Shown piece by piece: positions 27,079 to 36,349 of a stretch of DNA of 64,000 nucleotides (position 1 is the stretch's first letter; each line of letters begins with the position of its first letter). Source of the DNA: Pseudomonas yamanorum (GTDB lineage Bacteria; Pseudomonadota; Gammaproteobacteria; Pseudomonadales; Pseudomonadaceae); contig NZ_LT629793.1 of NCBI RefSeq assembly GCF_900105735.1, positions 6,014,001 through 6,078,000 of the forward strand. The letters run 5' to 3'. The position numbers and the translations under genes were made by a program. The notes under the pieces were generated by a model. The model saw nothing but the letters and a program-made list of their open reading frames with translations. It made no database searches and was not told the origin of the DNA.

Positions 27079-27984
27079 TCATGCCATATCGCTTCGCGCG
27101 AACTCCTCCCCAAGAAAATCAATCAGGCTTCGTACCGAAGGCAGCAACCCTCGGCGCGACGGAAACACTGCGTGCACGATGCCGGTCCTCGGCGCCCAGC
27201 CGGGGATCAGGTTCACCATCCGTCCTGCGGCGATTTCCTCACGCACCACCACGCTGGGCAGATGGGCGACACCCACCCCGGCACACACCGCATGCCGCAG
27301 CGCCAGCAAATCATCGGTGATCATCCGCGGAGAATGCCGGATGACCGCACTGGCGCCGTTCTCTCCAAACAACTCCCACTGATATTCCCGTTGCGCCGAT
27401 CCCCAGTACACACTCGGCAACCCGTTCAAGTCCCCCGGCAACGGCGGCGTTGACAGGCGTGACACAAATGCCGGGCTGCCCACCAGGCATTGGGTGCTGT
27501 TGCCCAGCACCTTCATTACCAAGTCAGTGTCTTCCAGTGGCGGAAAGCGAATGCGCAGGGCGATGTCGAAGCCTTCGTGAATCACATCCACTCGGCGGTT
27601 GGTGCTTTCAAGGTGCAGTTCCACCAGTGGGTACTTGATCATGTAGCGGGTCAGCATCGGCCCGACCCAGGAGTTGAGCAGGGCCGTAGGGCAACTCAAA
27701 CGCACAATGCCCTGGGGTTCGGAGCGGTTGCGCTCGATCACCTCGGCGGCGGCTTCCGCTTCCACGCGCATGGCCAGGCAGCGCTGGTAATAGGCCTGGC
27801 CGATTTCGGTGAGGGAACAGTGCCGGCTGGTGCGGTTGATCAAGCGTACGCCCAGACGCTCTTCCAACTGGCTGATACGCCGGCTTAGCTTGGACTTGGG
27901 GATGTCCAGCGCCCGGCCTGCCGCTGCAAAGCCTCGATGCTCGACCACTTGGGTGAAGTAATAGAGGGTGTTCAGGTCTTCCAC
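27079..27984 (-). CDS. LysR-family transcriptional regulator
   Basis: This 301-residue protein has an N-terminal helix-turn-helix (about 15-60: RGFAAAGRALDIPKSKLSRRISQLEERLG) and a periplasmic-binding-like effector domain (about 90-295). It diverges from the first pirin gene with 109 bases between starts, so it probably controls the pirin-YcaC block. That fits known LysR-pirin pairings. Effector unknown. Confidence 0.92.
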   Translation of the reverse strand: MEDLNTLYYFTQVVEHRGFAAAGRALDIPKSKLSRRISQLEERLGVRLINRTSRHCSLTEIGQAYYQRCLAMRVEAEAAAEVIERNRSEPQGIVRLSCPTALLNSWVGPMLTRYMIKYPLVELHLESTNRRVDVIHEGFDIALRIRFPPLEDTDLVMKVLGNSTQCLVGSPAFVSRLSTPPLPGDLNGLPSVYWGSAQREYQWELFGENGASAVIRHSPRMITDDLLALRHAVCAGVGVAHLPSVVVREEIAAGRMVNLIPGWAPRTGIVHAVFPSRRGLLPSVRSLIDFLGEEFARSDMA

Positions 27985-28019
27985 TATCGTTCTCCAAATA
28001 GAACGCTAAGGGTCAATTT

Positions 28020-28075
28020 TGCCATCTAGCCCTGCAAAGGTAACGGATTTAAGGTTGATCCATGCACTGCTTTCA
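28020..28075 (+). promoter_or_regulatory. Promoter region of first pirin gene, matching that of the second
   Basis: TTTTGCCATCTAGC, then GGATTTAAGGTTGATCCA, then ATTGGAGAC-like sequence before the ATG, match 30476-30530 (TTTTTGCCGTCTAGC, AGATTTAAGGTGTATCCA, ATTGGAGACAC). The shared segment extends beyond the ribosome-binding site, so a common operator is likely. Confidence 0.5.
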
Positions 28076-28093
28076 CCCATTTGGAGACGCACC

Positions 28094-28960
28094 ATGAAAA
28101 ATATCATCGGTATCTACACCAGCCCACGAGGCCATTGGGTGGGCGACGGCTTTCCAGTTCGCACGCTGTTTTCCTACGACACCATGGGCAAACACATCAG
28201 CCCCTTCTTGCTGCTGGACCACGCCGGGCCTGCCGATTTCACCCCGACTGATAAACGCCGCGGAGTCGGCCAGCACCCCCATCGCGGCTTCGAAACCGTG
28301 ACCATCGTCTACAAGGGCGAAGTCGAACACCGGGACTCCACCGGTGCCGGCGGCACCATTGGCCCGGGCGATGTGCAATGGATGACTGCGGCCAAGGGCA
28401 TCCTTCATGAAGAGTCCCACTCCGAGGCCTTTGCCCGCAGTGGCGGCGCCCTGGAAATGGTGCAGTTGTGGGTGAATCTGCCGGCCAAGGACAAAATGAC
28501 CGACGCCGGTTACCAGACCATCCTCGACGGTGATATTCCGGCGCTGCCCCTGGCCGATAACTCCGGCAGCCTGCGACTGATCGCGGGTGAGTTCGGCGGA
28601 GCCAAAGGCCCGGCCCGTACCTTCACGCCGATCGACGTGTGGGATGTGCGACTCAACGCTGGCAAGGCGGTGACCCTTGACCTGCACGCCGGGCGCAACA
28701 CGGCGCTGGTGGTGCTCAAGGGCACCGTGCAGGTCAATGGCCTGGAACTGGTGCGCGAAGGGCAGTTGGCGTTGTTCGAGCGTGACGGTGATCAACTCGC
28801 GCTGGAGTCGAACAATGACGCCATGTTCCTGCTGCTCAGTGGCGAGCCTATCGACGAGCCCATCGTCGGCCACGGTCCGTTCGTGATGAACACCGAGCAG
28901 GAAATCCACCAGGCCTTTGCCGACTTCCAGTCCGGTCAATTCGGCCAGATGCACACCTGA
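28094..28960 (+). CDS. Pirin family protein, copy 1
   Basis: This 288-residue protein is a bicupin. The N-terminal cupin shows the pirin metal motif HPHRGFETVTIVYKGEVEHRDSTG and a later GILHEESH; the C-terminal cupin carries LDLHAGRNTALVVLKG. Bacterial pirins are reported as quercetinase-like dioxygenases, stress proteins or metabolic regulators. The start has GGAGACGC upstream. It is about 90% identical to the second pirin at 30535. Two YcaC-type hydrolases lie between the copies. Confidence 0.93.
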   Translation: MKNIIGIYTSPRGHWVGDGFPVRTLFSYDTMGKHISPFLLLDHAGPADFTPTDKRRGVGQHPHRGFETVTIVYKGEVEHRDSTGAGGTIGPGDVQWMTAAKGILHEESHSEAFARSGGALEMVQLWVNLPAKDKMTDAGYQTILDGDIPALPLADNSGSLRLIAGEFGGAKGPARTFTPIDVWDVRLNAGKAVTLDLHAGRNTALVVLKGTVQVNGLELVREGQLALFERDGDQLALESNNDAMFLLLSGEPIDEPIVGHGPFVMNTEQEIHQAFADFQSGQFGQMHT

Positions 28961-28991
28961 TACACCCCGCAAAACCAACCCCCGACAGCCA

Positions 28992-29007
28992 GGCCGGTTT
29001 ACCGGCC
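28992..29007 (+). other. Intercistronic hairpin after pirin copy 1
   Basis: GGCCGGT and ACCGGCC are separated by TT, giving a short strong stem between the pirin gene and the hydrolase gene. There is no T-run, so it is more likely an mRNA-processing or stabilising stem than a terminator. Confidence 0.45.
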
Positions 29008-29044
29008 AAGGATGGCTGTTGCCCATAGAAAAGAGGAAAAGCCC

Positions 29045-29728
29045 ATGACTACTGCTGCTCCGGCCAACTTTAACGGTCACAAACCCGTCATCGACGCCAG
29101 CGACACGGCAATGTTGTTGATCGACCATCAAAGTGGCCTGTTCCAGATCGTCAAGGACATGGACGTGCCGCAGTTGCGCGCCAATGCCATCGCCCTGGCC
29201 CGCGCCGCGACGCTATTGAATATCCCGGTGATCACCACCGCCTCGGTGCCGCAGGGCCCCAACGGCCCGCTGATCCCCGAGATCCAGCAGGCGGCGCCCC
29301 ATGCCCAATACGTGGCGCGCAAAGGTGAAATCAACGCTTGGGACAACCCCGAGTTTCACGCGGCGGTCAAAGCCACTGGCAAGAAAACCCTGGTGATCGC
29401 CGGCACCCTCACCAGCGTATGCCTGGCGTTTCCCTCCATCAGCGCGGTGTATGAAGGCTACAAAGTGTTTGCCGTGGTCGATGCCTCGGGCAACCACTCC
29501 AAATTGGCGACGGACCTCACCATTGCCCGGTTGTCCCAGGCCGGCGTGGTGCCAATCGACATCATGGCAACCCTCTCCGAACTGCAAGGTTCATGGAACC
29601 GTCCGGATGCCGAGCAGTGGGCCCAGGTCTACACCCAGGCCATGCCGCATTACCAGTTGCTGATCGAAAGCTACCTCAAGGCCCAGCAAGTGGCGACCGA
29701 ACACGAAGTGCTGGATTCCCAGCGCTGA
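29045..29728 (+). CDS. Isochorismatase-like cysteine hydrolase (YcaC family), copy 1
   Basis: This 227-residue cytoplasmic enzyme has the Asp-Lys-Cys arrangement: Asp in [11 protein letters not shown], Lys in [10 protein letters not shown] and Cys in [12 protein letters not shown]. YcaC-like proteins form ring-shaped oligomers, and their physiological substrate is uncertain. Ribosome-binding site GAGGAAAAG lies just upstream of ATG at 29045. It is followed by a paralogue 44 bases later. Confidence 0.9.
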   Translation: MTTAAPANFNGHKPVIDASDTAMLLIDHQSGLFQIVKDMDVPQLRANAIALARAATLLNIPVITTASVPQGPNGPLIPEIQQAAPHAQYVARKGEINAWDNPEFHAAVKATGKKTLVIAGTLTSVCLAFPSISAVYEGYKVFAVVDASGNHSKLATDLTIARLSQAGVVPIDIMATLSELQGSWNRPDAEQWAQVYTQAMPHYQLLIESYLKAQQVATEHEVLDSQR

Positions 29729-29772
29729 GTGCCACTGAGACTCACCCTTTAATCGACGAAAGAGGACTACTC

Positions 29773-30399
29773 ATGACGACTCAATACAAACGCCTGGACA
29801 AGGACAACGCCGCCGTTCTGCTGGTTGATCATCAGGCTGGCCTGCTGTCCCTGGTGCGTGACATCGAACCGGACAGGTTCAAGAACAACGTGTTGGCCCT
29901 GGCCGACCTGGCCAAGTACTTCAAGCTGCCGACCATCCTTACCACCAGCTTTGAAACCGGCCCCAACGGCCCGCTGGTGCCGGAACTCAAGGCGCTGTTC
30001 CCGGATGCCCCGTACATCGCCCGTCCGGGCCAGATCAATGCCTGGGACAACGAGGATTTCGTCAAGGCGATCAAGGCCACCGGCAAGAAGCAACTGATCA
30101 TCGCGGGTGTGGTGACCGAGGTGTGCGTCGCGTTCCCGGCCTTATCGGCCCTGGCGGAAGGGTTTGAGGTGTTCGTGGTCACGGACGCTTCCGGCACGTT
30201 CAACGAGATCACTCGCCAGTCGGCCTGGGACCGTATGTCAGCCAATGGCGCGCAACTGATGACCTGGTTCGGCCTGGCCTGTGAGCTGCATCGCGACTGG
30301 CGCAACGATGTCGAGGGCCTGGGTGCTCTGTTCGCCAATCACATCCCGGATTACCGCAATCTGTTTACCAGCTACAACGCGTTGACCGGCGCTAAATAA
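29773..30399 (+). CDS. Isochorismatase-like cysteine hydrolase (YcaC family), copy 2
   Basis: This 208-residue protein shares the family motifs: Asp in VLLVDHQAGLL, Lys in ATGKKQLIIAG and Cys in VVTEVCVAFPAL. Its length is that of typical YcaC; copy 1 has an extra N-terminal stretch and longer tail. AGAGGACTACTC precedes the ATG. A hairpin after the stop probably ends the transcript, and the second pirin then has its own promoter. Confidence 0.92.
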   Translation: MTTQYKRLDKDNAAVLLVDHQAGLLSLVRDIEPDRFKNNVLALADLAKYFKLPTILTTSFETGPNGPLVPELKALFPDAPYIARPGQINAWDNEDFVKAIKATGKKQLIIAGVVTEVCVAFPALSALAEGFEVFVVTDASGTFNEITRQSAWDRMSANGAQLMTWFGLACELHRDWRNDVEGLGALFANHIPDYRNLFTSYNALTGAK

Positions 30400-30409
30400 G
30401 CCTTGGATT

Positions 30410-30444
30410 CACTGCGGGCCACGCGCTTGGCCCGTAGTGTTTAA
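30410..30444 (+). terminator. Probable terminator after YcaC copy 2
   Basis: CACTGCGGGCC and GGCCCGTAGTG pair (one mismatch) around 8 bases and are followed by TTTAATT. The T-run is short, so its strength is uncertain. Confidence 0.6.
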
Positions 30445-30475
30445 TTGTCTTGCTAATGGAACAGAAAGAGCTGTT

Positions 30476-30530
30476 TTTGCCGTCTAGCGCCAGATTGGTA
30501 TCAGATTTAAGGTGTATCCACTATTGGAGA
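30476..30530 (+). promoter_or_regulatory. Promoter region of second pirin gene, matching that of the first
   Basis: The blocks TTTTTGCCGTCTAGC, AGATTTAAGGT and TATCCACTATTGGAGACAC mirror those before the first pirin gene. It begins just after the terminator of the hydrolase gene, which supports an independent promoter under the same regulator. Confidence 0.5.
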
Positions 30531-30534
30531 CACT

Positions 30535-31401
30535 ATGAAAAACATCATCGGCATCTACACCAGCCCGCGCGCCCATTGGGTCGGCGACGGCTTTCCGGTT
30601 CGCACGCTGTTTTCCTACGACACCATGGGCAAGCAGATCAGCCCGTTCCTGTTGCTGGATCACGCCGGTCCTGCGGCATTCACCCCGACCGAGCAACGGC
30701 GCGGCGTGGGCCAGCATCCCCATCGCGGCTTTGAAACCGTGACCATCGTCTACAAGGGCGAAGTCGAGCACCGCGATTCCACCGGCGCCGGCGGCACCAT
30801 CGGCCCGGGCGATGTGCAATGGATGACTGCGGCAAAGGGCATCATTCACGAGGAGTTTCACTCCGAAGCGTTCGCCCGCAGCGGTGGCGCCCTGGAAATG
30901 GTCCAGTTGTGGGTCAACCTGCCGGCCAAGGACAAAATGACCGACGCCGGTTACCAGACCATTCTCGATGGCGATATTCCGACGCTGCCCCTGGCCGACA
31001 ACGCCGGCAGCCTGCGCCTGATCGCGGGCGAGTTCGACGGGGTCAAAGGCCCGGCTCGCACCTTCACACCGATCGACGTGTGGGATATGCGCCTCAAAGC
31101 CGGCCGCTCTGTGACGCTGGACCTGCACGCCGGGCGCAACACGGCGCTGGTGGTGTTGCGCGGCACGGTGCGGATCAACGGCACTGAAGTGGCGCGTGAA
31201 GGGCAGTTGGCGCTGTTTGAGCGCGATGGCACGCAACTGCGCCTCGAGTCCAGCGACGACGCCATGGTGCTGTTGCTCAGCGGCGAGCCGATCGACGAAC
31301 CCATCGTCGGTCACGGCCCGTTCGTGATGAACACCGAGCAGGAAATCCACCAGGCGTTTGCTGACTATCAGTCCGGGCAATTCGGGCAGATGCAGCGCTA
31401 G
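30535..31401 (+). CDS. Pirin family protein, copy 2
   Basis: This 288-residue bicupin has the same metal-binding motifs as copy 1 (HPHRGFETVTIVYKGEVEH, GIIHEEFH, LDLHAGRNTALVVLRG). The two differ mainly by conservative changes and start with the same MKNIIGIYTSPR. Nucleotide identity extends over the full gene and into the upstream region, which points to a tandem duplication in this lineage. It is followed 63 bases later by the MscS-type channel gene. Confidence 0.93.
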   Translation: MKNIIGIYTSPRAHWVGDGFPVRTLFSYDTMGKQISPFLLLDHAGPAAFTPTEQRRGVGQHPHRGFETVTIVYKGEVEHRDSTGAGGTIGPGDVQWMTAAKGIIHEEFHSEAFARSGGALEMVQLWVNLPAKDKMTDAGYQTILDGDIPTLPLADNAGSLRLIAGEFDGVKGPARTFTPIDVWDMRLKAGRSVTLDLHAGRNTALVVLRGTVRINGTEVAREGQLALFERDGTQLRLESSDDAMVLLLSGEPIDEPIVGHGPFVMNTEQEIHQAFADYQSGQFGQMQR

Positions 31402-31464
31402 GGCGCTATACCCTCCAAAGGCATTTCATGCGATCTTCATGGCATTCGCCCTGGAGTCGCCTGA

Positions 31465-32907
31465 ATGCCCTCATTTATCTCCGATCACCCGATGTTCTGT
31501 GCCTTGGCGCTGGTGCTGATCGACATCGCCGTATGGCGCCTGATCTCTGCCGATTTCGCCAATTGGAAGCTGGCGGCGCGGCTGGTGATCTTTGCGGTGT
31601 TCAGCGCCGTGCTGTTCAACGAAGGCATGAACCCGATGCAGGTCGCGCCGTTCGGCGACAACGTGGCGCTGCACCTGGCGGCGACGGCGTTCCAGATCGG
31701 CTGGTGGTTGTTTGCGGCGCGCACCCTCACGGTATTACTCGGCGCGGTGATGATGCAGCGGGTCGGCCACACCGGGCGGCTGTTGCAGGACCTGGTGGGC
31801 GCGGTGATCTTCCTGATCGCGATCATCGCGGCCATGGCCTACGTGCTCGACCTGCCGGTCAAGGGCGTGCTGGCCACTTCCGGCGCGGTGGCGATCATCG
31901 TCGGCCTGGCGTTGCAAAGCACCTTGAGCGACGTGTTTTCCGGCATCGTCCTCAACACCACCAAGCCCTACCAACTGGATGACTGGATCTCCATCGACGG
32001 CACCGAAGGCCGGGTGATCGACATCGACTGGCGCGCCACCCAACTGCAAACCTCCCAGGGCAGCCTGGCGGTGGTGCCCAATTCGTTGGCGGCCAAGGCC
32101 AAGATCATCAACTTCTCGCGCCCGGCGGATATGTTTGGCCTGGCAGTCAGCCTGCAGGTCAGCCCCCATGCGCGGCCGCAAACCGTGCTGGATGCGCTGG
32201 AGCGGGCGATGCAGGGATGTCGGCCGTTGTTGGCCAAGCCGGCGCCGAGTGTGGCGTTCAAGACGTCGGCCAGTGGTGGGGTGGAGTATGAGATCAGCGG
32301 GTTTGTGCCGGCGATGGCGCTCAAGCGTGAGGTGCGTAACCAACTTTATGATTTGGCGTTTCGGCATTTGCAGGCGGCGGGGGTGAGTTTGTTGTCGGCG
32401 GCCGAGAGTAATGCGCCGGTGGCGGTTTCCCGGGCTCGGGCGTTGTTGGAGAGTTCGTCTATTTTCTCGACGTTGAGGCAGGAGGAGAAGGAGACGTTCA
32501 GCCAGAACATGACGCTGCAGACCTTTCGCGCCGGGGAGATGATTTTGCCGGCGGGGGAGGTGAGTGATCACCTGTTTATCATTGAGTCCGGGGTGATTTC
32601 GGTGATGTTGACCAAGGCGGGGCACAAGTTTGAAGCCGGGCGGATGGGACCAGGGGAGGTGATTGGTGAGGCCGGGATTTTGTCGGAGCAGGGTGTGCCT
32701 GCGGACTTTTCGGCGAAGACGTTTTGTACGTTGTACCGGATTGAGAAGGAGTATCTGAAGCCTTGTCTGGATGCTCGGCATGACATCAGTGAGGCTATGA
32801 AAAGCCTGCTGGATTTCAGGTTGCATGCGGCTCAGAGTTTGACGCAGGAGGCGCCTGTGGTGCCGGTTAAGAAAGGGTTTATGCAGTGGCTGCGGAGTCG
32901 GGCCTGA
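31465..32907 (+). CDS. Mechanosensitive-channel (MscS) protein with cyclic nucleotide-binding domain
   Basis: The 480-residue membrane protein has about four to five N-terminal helices. An MscS pore and beta domain follows (about 135-240: GLALQSTLSDVFSGIVL, DDWISIDGTEGRVIDIDWRATQL), then a cytoplasmic region and a C-terminal cyclic nucleotide-binding domain (about 335-450: FRAGEMILPAGEVSDHLFIIESG, GEVIGEAGILSEQ). This matches the bacterial cyclic-nucleotide-gated MscS-like family. Such channels often respond weakly to tension. The Arg usual in the cNMP phosphate cassette is not obvious here, so ligand binding is uncertain. Confidence 0.9.
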   Translation: MPSFISDHPMFCALALVLIDIAVWRLISADFANWKLAARLVIFAVFSAVLFNEGMNPMQVAPFGDNVALHLAATAFQIGWWLFAARTLTVLLGAVMMQRVGHTGRLLQDLVGAVIFLIAIIAAMAYVLDLPVKGVLATSGAVAIIVGLALQSTLSDVFSGIVLNTTKPYQLDDWISIDGTEGRVIDIDWRATQLQTSQGSLAVVPNSLAAKAKIINFSRPADMFGLAVSLQVSPHARPQTVLDALERAMQGCRPLLAKPAPSVAFKTSASGGVEYEISGFVPAMALKREVRNQLYDLAFRHLQAAGVSLLSAAESNAPVAVSRARALLESSSIFSTLRQEEKETFSQNMTLQTFRAGEMILPAGEVSDHLFIIESGVISVMLTKAGHKFEAGRMGPGEVIGEAGILSEQGVPADFSAKTFCTLYRIEKEYLKPCLDARHDISEAMKSLLDFRLHAAQSLTQEAPVVPVKKGFMQWLRSRA

Positions 32908-32910
32908 AGG

Positions 32911-33728
32911 TGTACATATCCGTTGCTGCGGTAACGGCGGCTTATGGTTCCGCTCTTACAGCGGGTCACTTTTGGCAAACGCCCCAAAAGTAACCAAAAG
33001 GTCTTTGCCCCACCACTCGGTGCCTCGCCTAGGCTCGGCATGCCCGCACTCCGGCCCGATTCCGCGGGCCGCCGCGACGGGCCATCCATGGCCCGGCGCG
33101 GCTAAATCGGCATCCTTGCCGATTTACCCGCTCCACCGTGCCTACTTGCGGCCATCGTGGTTGACGGGGCCCGCAGATCAAAATCAAAAGCAGATCAAAA
33201 GCCAGAGCACAGCGGCCTCCCGGCCGGCTTGAGTGTTAAAAGCAAAGGCAAAGACCAGAGCGAAAACAGAGCTGCTTTTCTGTGGGAGCTGGCTTGCCTG
33301 CGATGCAGACAACTCGGTGCATCAGGTACACCCAGTTGATGCCATCGCAGGCAAGCCAGCTCCCACATTTGACCGTGCCCGCTTTTGATTTGGCTTGTGC
33401 CTTTGCTTTACAACACTCAAGCCGGCCGGTAGGCCGCTGTGCTCTTGCTTTTGATCTTGATCTTGATCTTAGGCGCCCCGTTAAACCACGCTGGCCGAAC
33501 GCATGCTTTGGAGCGTGGGTAACCTGGCAGGACGCCAGGTTAGCCGTCCTGGGCCAAGGATGGCCCATGACGGCGGCCCACGGTCCAAAGCCGGAGTGAG
33601 GGCACTCCGAGCCTAGGCGAGGAGCCGAGTGGTGGGGCAAGAGCGTTTTGCTTACTTTTGCGCTTTTCAAAAGTGAGCCGCTGTAAGAGCGGAACCCTAG
33701 GCGGCCGTTACCGCAGCAACGGATATGT
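32911..33728. repeat. Large intergenic palindromic repeat, copy C (full length)
   Basis: At 818 bases it is a full copy. The outer arms are inverted versions of each other (CATATCCGTTGCTGCGGTAA at the left, TTACCGCAGCAACGGATATG at the right). The arms include CCACCACTCGGTGCCTCGCC/GGCGAGGAGCCGAGTGGTGG, and a REP doublet lies at the centre. The right half carries an empty IS110 target (33594-33605). Open frames across it follow the repeat and are not genes. Confidence 0.92.
33281..33367. repeat. REP doublet inside repeat copy C
   Basis: Inverted REP arms (TGTGGGAGCTGGCTTGCCTG and its complement) enclose 47 bases nearly identical to the loop of the copy B doublet. Confidence 0.93.
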
Positions 33729-33796
33729 CCACCCCCCCCGCCACCCCGATCAAACACCCCTTGCGACCCCCGAATTTCTTTGCTAGTTTCTTACAA

Positions 33797-33814
33797 AATG
33801 TTAACGATAACATT
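33797..33814. promoter_or_regulatory. LacI-type operator candidate upstream of the sugar/polyol operon
   Basis: AATGTTAACGATAACATT has 7-base inverted arms (AATGTTA/TAACATT) around ACGA. It lies 37 bases upstream of the start codon, right after a TAGTTTCTTACA promoter-like stretch. The regulator is probably the LacI-family protein encoded at 40851-41855. Confidence 0.7.
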
Positions 33815-33850
33815 TGCTCTAAAAATAAAAACAAAACAGAGATCCCCACC

Positions 33851-34777
33851 ATGAAAATGCTTCCGAAAACCCTGTGTTTGTTGGCTCTGAGCATCAATCT
33901 TGGCACTTCTGGCCTGGCACTAGCCGACACCAAACCCGCCCCCATCCGCATCGGGGCGTCCTTCCAGGAAATCAACAACCCTTACTTCGTCACCATGAAA
34001 GACGCCCTGCAGGAAGCCGGGGCGACCATCGGTGCGCAGTTGATCATCACCGACGCCCGCCACGACGTGTCCAAACAGGTCAGCGACGTCGAAGACATGC
34101 TGCAAAAGGGCATCGACATCCTGCTGATCAACCCCACCGACTCGGTCGGCGTGCAATCAGCCGTCAAATCCGCCCACGCCGCCGGTGTAGTCGTGGTCGC
34201 CGTCGACGCCCAAGCCGAAGGCCCACTGGACTCCTTCGTCGGTTCGAAAAACTTCGACGCCGGCTTCCAGGCCTGCGAATACCTGGCCAAGAACATCGGT
34301 GACAAAGGCAATATCGCCATCCTCGACGGCATCGCCGTGGTGCCGATCCTGGAACGCGTCCGCGGTTGCAAAGAGGCCGTGGCCAAGCACCCCGACATCA
34401 AGATCGTGAGCATCCAGAACGGCAAGCAGGAACGTGACCAGGCGCTGACCGTCACCGAAAACATGCTGCAGGCCCAGCCCACCCTCAAGGGCATTTTCAG
34501 CGTCAACGACAACGGCTCCCTCGGCGCACTCTCGGCCATCGAAGCCAGTGGCCTGGACGTCAAACTGGTGAGCGTCGACGGCGCACCGGAAGCGATCAAG
34601 GCCATCCAGAAACCCGGCAGTAAATTCATCGCCACCTCCGCGCAATACCCCCGTGACCAGATCCGCCTGGCCCTGGGCATCGCCCTGGCCAAGAAGTGGG
34701 GCTCGCAAGTGCCGGCCACGATCCCGGTGGATATCACCCTGATCGACCAGGCCAAAGCCAAGGATTTCAGTTGGTAA
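33851..34777 (+). CDS. Sugar ABC transporter substrate-binding protein (RbsB-like)
   Basis: This 308-residue periplasmic binding protein has a signal peptide (about 1-27, LALADT). The mature fold is that of the ribose/galactose-binding cluster: IRIGASFQEINNPYFVTMKDAL, QKGIDILLINPTDS, VVVVAVDAQAEG and FSVNDNGSLGAL. It captures a sugar or polyol for the RbsA/RbsC-like proteins encoded next. Start 33851 gives a proper signal peptide. An inverted repeat after its stop may boost its mRNA level relative to the downstream genes. Confidence 0.92.
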   Translation: MKMLPKTLCLLALSINLGTSGLALADTKPAPIRIGASFQEINNPYFVTMKDALQEAGATIGAQLIITDARHDVSKQVSDVEDMLQKGIDILLINPTDSVGVQSAVKSAHAAGVVVVAVDAQAEGPLDSFVGSKNFDAGFQACEYLAKNIGDKGNIAILDGIAVVPILERVRGCKEAVAKHPDIKIVSIQNGKQERDQALTVTENMLQAQPTLKGIFSVNDNGSLGALSAIEASGLDVKLVSVDGAPEAIKAIQKPGSKFIATSAQYPRDQIRLALGIALAKKWGSQVPATIPVDITLIDQAKAKDFSW

Positions 34778-34786
34778 AACACCCAG

Positions 34787-34807
34787 GCCCCACGCCAGGC
34801 GTGGGGC
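34787..34807 (+). other. Intercistronic hairpin after the binding-protein gene
   Basis: GCCCCACGCC and GGCGTGGGGC pair perfectly around one A. With no T-run, it is likely a 3' stabilising stem that raises expression of the binding protein over the transporter subunits. Confidence 0.65.
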
Positions 34808-34840
34808 ACAGGTCATCCATCTGAATGCGAGGTCGGCGGT

Positions 34841-36349
34841 ATGAGCAGTCTTCTGAAGCTGGAAAACATCTGTAAGCGCTACCCGGGAGTGCAAGCTCTC
34901 AAGGCGATCAACCTGGAAGTGCAGCGGGGCGAGATTCATGCCTTGCTCGGGGAAAATGGCGCGGGCAAATCGACCCTGATGAAGATCCTTGGCGGGGTCG
35001 AGCACCAGGACGAAGGGCAGATCCTGATCGACGGCGAGGCCCGACAGTTCGCGACCTACCGTGATGCGATTGCTGCTGGTATCGGTATCGTGTTTCAGGA
35101 GTTCAGCCTGATTCCCTACCTCACGGCAGTGGAAAATATCTTCCTCGGCCATGAGCTGAGCAACCGTTTTGGCCTGTTGCGCAAGCGCGAAATGGTCGAG
35201 GCGAGCGAGGCGTTGTTCAGGCGCCTCGGCGTCAGCATTGACCTGCAATGCGCGGTCAAGCACCTGAGTGTGGCCGAGCAGCAGTTCGTCGAGATCGCCA
35301 AGGCCCTGGCCCTGGATGCGCGGTTGCTGGTACTCGACGAACCCACCGCCACCCTTACGCCGAGCGAAGCCGAGCTGCTGTTCGAGATCATGCGTGAGCT
35401 CAAGCGCCAGGGTGTGGCGGTGATTTTTATCTCCCATCATCTGGAGGAGATTTTCCAGGTGTGCGACCGCATCAGCGTGCTGCGCGACGGCGGCAATGTG
35501 GGCGTCACCGATGTGGCCGACAGCGATATCGACCGCTTGGTGGAAATGATGGTCGGCCGCCGCCTGGAGTGCAGTTTTCCAGCCAAACCCACCAGCGAAC
35601 GCGGGCCGCTGTTGCTGGAGGTCAAGGACATCCAACTGGTGCGCAACGGCCCCCACAACCACTTTGAATTGCACAAGGGCGAGATTCTCGGCTTTGCCGG
35701 CCTGGTGGGTTCCGGGCGTACGGAATTGGCGCTGGGCATGATGGGCGCGCTGCCGTCGGTGAGCAAAGACGTATGGCTGCGGGGTGAAAAAATCACCCTC
35801 GACGACCCGGCCCAGGCCTTGGCCCATGGCATCGGCCTGCTGCCGGAAAGCCGCAAGACCGAGGGGCTGATCACCGACTTCAGCATTCGCGAAAACATCT
35901 CCCTCAACAACCTGCCCAAATACCAGAACGCCAGCGGCCTGATCGACAAGGACAAGGAATGCGCCAGTGTCGAAGCCCTGATGCGCCAGCTGTCGATCAA
36001 GGCCCCCAGCGGCGAGAGCCGGGTGTTCAACCTCAGCGGCGGCAACCAGCAGAAAGTCGTGATTGCCCGCTGGATCAACCATCACTGCGACGTGCTGGTG
36101 TTCGACGAACCCACCCGTGGCATCGACGTCGGGGCCAAGGCACAGATCTATGCGCTGATGCGCAGCCTCACGGAACAAGGCTACGCAATCATCATGATTT
36201 CCTCGGAACTGCCGGAAGTCATCGGCATGTGCGACCGCGTCGCCGTGTTCCACAAGGGCGCCATCGTCAAGGTACTGGAAGCGTCTGCCGTCAATCCTCA
36301 AGAGGTCATGCGCCATGCAACAGGGGGCTCAAGTGAATACGTCCATTAA
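34841..36349 (+). CDS. Sugar ABC transporter ATP-binding protein (RbsA-like, two nucleotide-binding domains)
   Basis: This 502-residue cytoplasmic protein has tandem ABC domains. The first shows Walker [10 protein letters not shown], signature LSVAEQQ and Walker [10 protein letters not shown]. The second has the degenerate GLVGSGRTE in place of Walker A, signature LSGGNQQKV and [12 protein letters not shown], as in RbsA/XylG. It energises import with the permease encoded downstream. Its 3' end overlaps the proposed permease start by 35 bases, so translation is coupled. Confidence 0.94.
   Translation: MSSLLKLENICKRYPGVQALKAINLEVQRGEIHALLGENGAGKSTLMKILGGVEHQDEGQILIDGEARQFATYRDAIAAGIGIVFQEFSLIPYLTAVENIFLGHELSNRFGLLRKREMVEASEALFRRLGVSIDLQCAVKHLSVAEQQFVEIAKALALDARLLVLDEPTATLTPSEAELLFEIMRELKRQGVAVIFISHHLEEIFQVCDRISVLRDGGNVGVTDVADSDIDRLVEMMVGRRLECSFPAKPTSERGPLLLEVKDIQLVRNGPHNHFELHKGEILGFAGLVGSGRTELALGMMGALPSVSKDVWLRGEKITLDDPAQALAHGIGLLPESRKTEGLITDFSIRENISLNNLPKYQNASGLIDKDKECASVEALMRQLSIKAPSGESRVFNLSGGNQQKVVIARWINHHCDVLVFDEPTRGIDVGAKAQIYALMRSLTEQGYAIIMISSELPEVIGMCDRVAVFHKGAIVKVLEASAVNPQEVMRHATGGSSEYVH

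Noticed and set aside
33236..33757. Long open frame on the minus strand across repeat copy C, and a similar one at 51119-51583 in copy D
   Set aside because: The similarity between them comes from the repeat DNA itself. The translations have no signal, domain or ribosome-binding site, and the frame breaks in copies A and B.
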